Source: JBQCEE01 sp051960575 (GTDB lineage: Bacteria > Actinomycetota > Actinomycetes > Mycobacteriales > Jatrophihabitantaceae). Taken from it: DNA of 8,257 nt. The position numbers were made by a program, and so were the translations under genes. Where the stretch lies: assembly GCF_051960575.1 (NCBI RefSeq), contig NZ_JBQCEE010000058.1, positions 1-8,257 on the forward strand, in the 5' to 3' direction. The notes under the pieces are model-generated. The model had not been told where the DNA came from. It saw only the letters and a program-made list of their open reading frames with translations, and made no database searches. Below are positions 5,190 to 8,257 of this stretch, in pieces; positions within the stretch are counted from its first letter, which is position 1, and each line of letters starts with the position of its first letter.

Positions 5190-6030
5190 AGACGTCGTAG
5201 TCGGCCGCCTCGATCTCGTCCAGGATGCCGCCGTACAGCGTGAAGGCGGTGCGCAGGCAGTCCTGCGAGCTCGGGTGCACCAGCTCGATGCCCGGCTCGG
5301 CCCGCCGGTAGATGTCGCGCGTCCGCTCGATCTCCCAGGCCAGCAGATTGCGCAGCGACTCGTCAACCACGCCGCGGGCGAGGCGGTCGCGGTCGACGCC
5401 GAACATGTCGAGCGACTCCTGCGGCAGGTACACGCGGCCGCGGCGGAGGTCCTCGGCGATGTCGCGCAGGAAGTTGGTGAGCTGGAAGGCGACGCCGAGG
5501 TCGATGGCGTGGTCCTCGATCACGTCCCAGCGCACCGACTCGTCGCGCCGGCCGAGGATCGGCAGCATCTCGAGCCCGATCACCGCGGCCGAGCCCCACA
5601 TGTAGCCCTCGAGGTCGGCGAACGTCGGGTAGCCGGTGACGGTGAGGTCCATGCGCATCGACTCGAGGAAGTCGGCGAGGTACTCGTGGGGGATGCCGAA
5701 CTCCTGCACGGTGTGCAGCACCGCCCGGCTCACCGGGTCGCTGGTGGCGCCCCAGTCGAGGTCGGCGAGGAAGTCGTCGGTCCACGCGCCGAGGCGGTCG
5801 GCACGCTGCTGCGGCGTGAGCGAGGGGTCGAGGTCGTCGACGAGGTCGTCGACGTAGCGGGCGAAGCCGTAGAGCGCGTGCACGTGCGGCCGCTTCGCGG
5901 GCGGCAGCAACAGGGTGGCGAGGTAGTAGGTCTTGCCGTGCTCGGCGTTGAGGCGGCGGCAGATCTCGTAGCTGCGGCGCAGCGCCGCGCCCTCGATGCC
6001 GGCCGCGTCGAGCTCGCTGCGGGCGGTCAC
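4996..6030 (-). CDS. crtB: Phytoene synthase (squalene/phytoene synthase family)
   Basis: 344 residues. It condenses two geranylgeranyl diphosphates head to head into phytoene, the first committed step of C40 carotenoid synthesis, at the membrane face. First aspartate-rich motif: YVDDLVDD (59-66). Second: QLTNFLRDIAEDLRRGRVYLP (183-203), containing NxxxDxxxD (186, 190, 194); both bind Mg-diphosphate. SYEICRRLNAEHGKTYYLATLLLP (20-43) is the usual N-terminal region. The enzyme core ends at about residue 305 (VAVPLRRRGAVAARGLARAY). The last ~38 residues are Arg/Thr/Pro-rich, antisense to the conserved crtYd coding region, and probably dispensable. The GTG start follows the crtI stop by 18 bases and has an AGGA ribosome site, so crtI-crtB is one operon. 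CrtB was preferred over squalene synthase (HpnD-like) because crtI and crtY are neighbours. Confidence 0.93.
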   Translation of the reverse strand: MTARSELDAAGIEGAALRRSYEICRRLNAEHGKTYYLATLLLPPAKRPHVHALYGFARYVDDLVDDLDPSLTPQQRADRLGAWTDDFLADLDWGATSDPVSRAVLHTVQEFGIPHEYLADFLESMRMDLTVTGYPTFADLEGYMWGSAAVIGLEMLPILGRRDESVRWDVIEDHAIDLGVAFQLTNFLRDIAEDLRRGRVYLPQESLDMFGVDRDRLARGVVDESLRNLLAWEIERTRDIYRRAEPGIELVHPSSQDCLRTAFTLYGGILDEIEAADYDVFTTRVAVPLRRRGAVAARGLARAYAARRDGRPLVRRTSTTTTPSAPSRTRTADPRAARRRSARP

Positions 6031-6037
6031 CGGCTCA

Positions 6038-6041
6038 TCCT
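6038..6041 (-). promoter_or_regulatory. Ribosome binding site of crtB
   Basis: On the minus strand AGGA lies 7 bases before the crtB GTG at 6030, within the 18-base crtI-crtB spacer. It supports this GTG; the nearby ATG at 6038-6036 is out of frame and hits a stop after three codons. Confidence 0.6.
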
Positions 6042-6048
6042 GGCAGAT

Positions 6049-7542
6049 TCATGCCCGCGGCCCGGTGATCCGCTCGGCCGCCAATCGTCCCGAGACGAGC
6101 ACCATCGGCACACCGACGCCCGGCTGGGTGTTCGAGCCGGCGAAGACGAGGTTCTCGATGCGCCGGTCGAGCGTCGTCGGACGGAACGGGCCGGTCTGGC
6201 GGAACAGGTGCGCCGCGGCGAACGGGGCGCCCGCCGCCATGCCCTGCGCCTGCCAGTCGGCCGGCGTGACCAGGTGCTCGACCTCGATGCCGTCGCCGAA
6301 GCCGGCGTAGCCGCGCCGCTCCATCGTCGCGACCATCTCGTCGCGGTAGCCCGCCCGCTGCCGCGCCCAGTCGATCGGACGCCGGTGGTCGAGGTTCGGC
6401 GTCGGGAAGAGCGCGTAGTAGGTGTGCTTGCCGTTCGGCGCCAGCGACGGGTCGGTCAGCGAGGGGGTGGTGACGAGGACCGACGGGTCGCTCATGGTGG
6501 TGCCGTCGTCGATGAGCTCATCGAAGGTGCTGTCCCACGCCGCACCGAAGTTGATGGTGTGGTGCTGGGCGTCCGGGAAGGTCGCGCTCGAGCCGACGTG
6601 CAGCACGGCGGCCGACGGCGAGTACCGCAGCCGCCGGATGCGCCGCGGCGTGTACCCGGGCGGCAGCAGCTGCTGGTAGGCCGTCGGCAGATCGGCGTTG
6701 ACGACGACGACGTCGGCGGGGATGCGCTCGCCGTCGTCGGTGATGACGCCGCACGCGCGCCCCGAACTGAGGTCGATGCGCGCGACGGTGGTGTTGTAGC
6801 GGAACTCGACGCCGTGGTCGCGCGCGGCGCCGGCGAGCGCCCGGGGCAGCGCGTGCATGCCGCCCTCGGGGAAGTACACGCCGGCGACGCAGTCCATGTA
6901 GGTGATCACCGCGTAGATGGCGAGCGCCTGCGCCGGCGCGAGGCCCGCGTACATCGCCTGGAACGAGAAGAGCCGCTTGAGCCGCTCGTCCTTGACGAAC
7001 CGGCCGACGCGGTTGCCGAGCTTGCCGAAGGCGCCCATCGCGACGAGCTTGGCCAGCGGCGAGCCGACGAGCTGGAACGGGTGGTCGAGGTTGCGCGCGA
7101 TGAAGTGCGGCATCTCGATCTCGTAGAGCCTGCGCAGGTACTCGACGTAGCGCACGTAGCCCTCGGCGTCCTGCGGGCCGCAGGTGCGCGCGATCTCCTC
7201 GGCCATGTCCGGCACCTCGGCGCGCACGTCGATCGTGCTGCCGTCGGCGAAGCGGGCGCGGTAGGCCGGGTCGATGCGGTGCAGCGTGAGGCGGTCCTCG
7301 AGCTTCTCGCCGACGGCGCCGAGGGCGTCCTGCACCAGTTCGGGCATGGTGAGCACGGTCGGGCCGGTGTCGAAGACGTAGCCGTGATCGCGCAGCAGGC
7401 CGCAGCGGCCGCCGGGGAAGGGCTCGCGCTCGACGACGGTGACGTGCCGTCCCGCGCCGGCCAGGTGCAGCGCCGCCGACAGTCCGCCCAGCCCGGCGCC
7501 GACCACGACGACGGAGTTGCTGGGGCCGGGAACGGTGCGCAT
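6049..7542 (-). CDS. crtI: Phytoene desaturase (CrtI-type FAD-dependent)
   Basis: 497 residues from ATG 7542. It oxidises phytoene stepwise, normally to lycopene, using FAD. The N-terminal dinucleotide fold is VVVVGAGLGGLSAALHL (11-27, GxGxxG at 15-20), with Glu38 for the FAD ribose, then PFPGGRCG (41-48) and FDTGPTVLTMP (57-67), a hallmark of CrtI-type desaturases. The C-terminal signature AGSNTQPGVGVPMVLVSGR (468-486) matches the family's xxGxxxxPGxGxPxVxxSGR pattern, with Gln where many members have His. The reading frame stays open upstream to 7665, but those residues do not resemble the family and cross the divergent promoter. GTG 7545, immediately upstream in frame, is an equally possible start. 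It is first in a crtI-crtB operon. The related CrtN/CrtD/CrtO-type enzymes are less likely given the neighbours. Confidence 0.93.
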   Translation of the reverse strand: MRTVPGPSNSVVVVGAGLGGLSAALHLAGAGRHVTVVEREPFPGGRCGLLRDHGYVFDTGPTVLTMPELVQDALGAVGEKLEDRLTLHRIDPAYRARFADGSTIDVRAEVPDMAEEIARTCGPQDAEGYVRYVEYLRRLYEIEMPHFIARNLDHPFQLVGSPLAKLVAMGAFGKLGNRVGRFVKDERLKRLFSFQAMYAGLAPAQALAIYAVITYMDCVAGVYFPEGGMHALPRALAGAARDHGVEFRYNTTVARIDLSSGRACGVITDDGERIPADVVVVNADLPTAYQQLLPPGYTPRRIRRLRYSPSAAVLHVGSSATFPDAQHHTINFGAAWDSTFDELIDDGTTMSDPSVLVTTPSLTDPSLAPNGKHTYYALFPTPNLDHRRPIDWARQRAGYRDEMVATMERRGYAGFGDGIEVEHLVTPADWQAQGMAAGAPFAAAHLFRQTGPFRPTTLDRRIENLVFAGSNTQPGVGVPMVLVSGRLAAERITGPRA

Positions 7543-7550
7543 CACGAACG

Positions 7551-7556
7551 AACGTA
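7551..7556 (-). promoter_or_regulatory. Putative -10 element of the crtI-crtB operon
   Basis: On the minus strand TACGTT fits TANNNT and lies 5 bases before GTG 7545 and 8 bases before ATG 7542, so the transcript should start at or within a few bases of the start codon. It sits in a short CGAACGAACGTACG stretch that contains a CGTACG palindrome (7553-7558) and is less GC-rich than its surroundings. No clear -35 is visible. Confidence 0.45.
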
Positions 7557-7596
7557 CGGGTTCGCGCGCGGCCACAGGGGGGCGGGGCTGACCTGT

Positions 7597-7602
7597 TAGC
7601 GT
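7597..7602 (+). promoter_or_regulatory. Putative -10 element of the CAP-like gene
   Basis: TAGCGT, identical to the hexamer at 2507-2512, would start transcription near 7608-7609 and give a 5' untranslated region of about 60 bases before GTG 7669. It is oriented away from the crtI promoter. A small hairpin, GCCGT (7616-7620) with ACGGC (7626-7630), lies in the leader. Confidence 0.45.
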
Positions 7603-7653
7603 GATTTGTGACCCAGCCGTTGCCGACGGCGACGAGCGGCAGGCCTCGATCGC

Positions 7654-7660
7654 GGGGAGG
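7654..7660 (+). promoter_or_regulatory. Ribosome binding site of the CAP-like gene
   Basis: GGGGAGG, a strong Shine-Dalgarno sequence, ends 8 bases before GTG 7669. It overlaps the alternative in-frame GTG at 7660, so it decides for the start at 7669. Confidence 0.75.
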
Positions 7661-7668
7661 TGCACACC

Positions 7669-8250
7669 GTGAGCGATCGCTACGACGACCGTGACGACCC
7701 CGCCCGGCTATCCCGCCGCCACGGGCTGTGGGGCCTCGCCGTGCTCGTGATGGCCGCCATCATCGTCGTCACCTTCGTGGTGCTGTTCACCGGCAGCCAC
7801 GAGGGCGGCAGCCAGGACTACACCGGCACCGACGACAGCACGATCGCGGGCGCGCAGCCGGGGGTCTCGTCACCCGCGGTCTCGACGCCGTCGTCGGCGC
7901 CCTCGTCCGCGCCGTCGCGGCCGAAGCCGCCACCGGTCGTCGGTGGGCCGGCCGTGGCGGGGCTGGCCCGCCAGATCAACCAGCTGCGCACGTCGGCGGG
8001 CCTGCAGCCGGTGACGGCCCAGTCGAGCCAGGACGCGACCGCCTGCGCCGCCGCCGGTGGCAACGGCCCGACCTGCGTGCCGCACTACATGTACGCGCAG
8101 GTGCCCGACCAGGACCCGGTGACGGCGTTCAAGTCGCTCGAGTCGGTGAACAAGTCGTGGCTGCTGGACGCGAACACGCTGCGCATGGAGATCGGCTTCG
8201 CCAAGCTGCCCAGCGGCAACTACAACTGCGCGGTGCTGAAGTTCCCGTAG
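7669..8250 (+). CDS. Membrane-anchored extracytoplasmic protein with a short CAP/SCP-like domain
   Basis: 193 residues. A short charged cytoplasmic N-terminus (1-18) precedes one hydrophobic helix (20-40, WGLAVLVMAAIIVVTFVVLF). Next comes a Ser/Pro/Ala-rich spacer (about 64-95) that would span the cell wall, then a C-terminal domain of about 100 residues. That domain starts with LARQINQLRTSAGLQPV (99-115), like the first helix of CAP (SCP/PR-1/Allergen V5) domains, and ends with LRMEIGFAKLPSGNYNCAVLKF (171-192), like the CAP iGvG strand region. It is shorter than a usual CAP core (about 150 residues), and the typical metal-binding His/Glu set is not evident, so it is a degenerate or binding-only version, or a different fold. 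Three cysteines (126, 136, 187) could include a disulfide. The signal-anchor topology is clear; the CAP assignment is tentative and the role unknown. It is divergent from crtI. Confidence 0.72.
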   Translation: MSDRYDDRDDPARLSRRHGLWGLAVLVMAAIIVVTFVVLFTGSHEGGSQDYTGTDDSTIAGAQPGVSSPAVSTPSSAPSSAPSRPKPPPVVGGPAVAGLARQINQLRTSAGLQPVTAQSSQDATACAAAGGNGPTCVPHYMYAQVPDQDPVTAFKSLESVNKSWLLDANTLRMEIGFAKLPSGNYNCAVLKFP

Positions 8251-8257
8251 ACCGCTG

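Noticed and set aside
4812..5190. Intrinsic terminator between the convergent crt operons
   Set aside because: No GC hairpin followed by a T-run is visible on either strand, and coding sequence fills the junction.
5275..7599. 774-codon open frame on the plus strand opposite crtB and crtI
   Set aside because: Same low-complexity shadow pattern; the opposite strand encodes two unmistakable carotenoid enzymes, and this frame even runs across their junction.
7543..7665. Upstream extension of crtI by 41 residues
   Set aside because: The added residues do not resemble the family, which starts just before the FAD-binding motif, and they would cover both divergent promoters and the CAP-like gene's Shine-Dalgarno.

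Overview
The window is very GC-rich, densely packed DNA with frequent GTG starts and actinobacterial families: a PASTA Ser/Thr kinase of the PknL type, an Rv2175c-type DNA-binding protein and a heterodimeric CrtYc/CrtYd lycopene cyclase. It most likely comes from a high-GC Actinomycetota chromosome; I cannot name the genus. There are no mobile elements, CRISPR arrays or RNA genes that I can support, and no gene-free stretch longer than about 130 bases.

Layout. Bases 1-2413 (minus strand) carry a PASTA-containing Ser/Thr kinase (pknL-like), followed after three bases by the first 115 codons of endonuclease IV (nfo), which runs off the left edge. From a compact divergent promoter at 2414-2519, a plus-strand run starts: a spermidine-synthase-like protein, a class I SAM methyltransferase, a small winged-helix protein of the Rv2175c family (the known PknL substrate in M. 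tuberculosis), then crtYc and crtYd, which overlap by ATGA. These face a minus-strand crtI-crtB operon (7542 down to 4996), and the 3' ends of crtYd and crtB overlap convergently by 194 bp. Divergent from crtI, at the right edge, is a gene for a membrane-anchored, secreted protein with a short CAP/SCP-like domain.

How the genes fit together. CrtB condenses two GGPP to phytoene, CrtI desaturates it to lycopene, and CrtYc plus CrtYd form the cyclase that closes the end rings. GGPP synthase and any lycopene elongase are not in the window, so the final pigment (C40 beta-carotene type or a C50 cyclic carotenoid) cannot be decided here. The kinase and the Rv2175c-type protein form a plausible envelope-sensing to DNA-binding signalling pair that sits directly beside the isoprenoid genes.

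A recurring signal is that several GTG starts are preceded by a -10-like hexamer (TAGACT, TAGCGT, CAGAAT, GATACT) only 6-7 bases upstream with no Shine-Dalgarno. This points to leaderless transcripts and to separate promoters inside what looks like an operon. Genes that lack this pattern (crtB, crtYd, the CAP-like gene) have recognisable Shine-Dalgarno sites.
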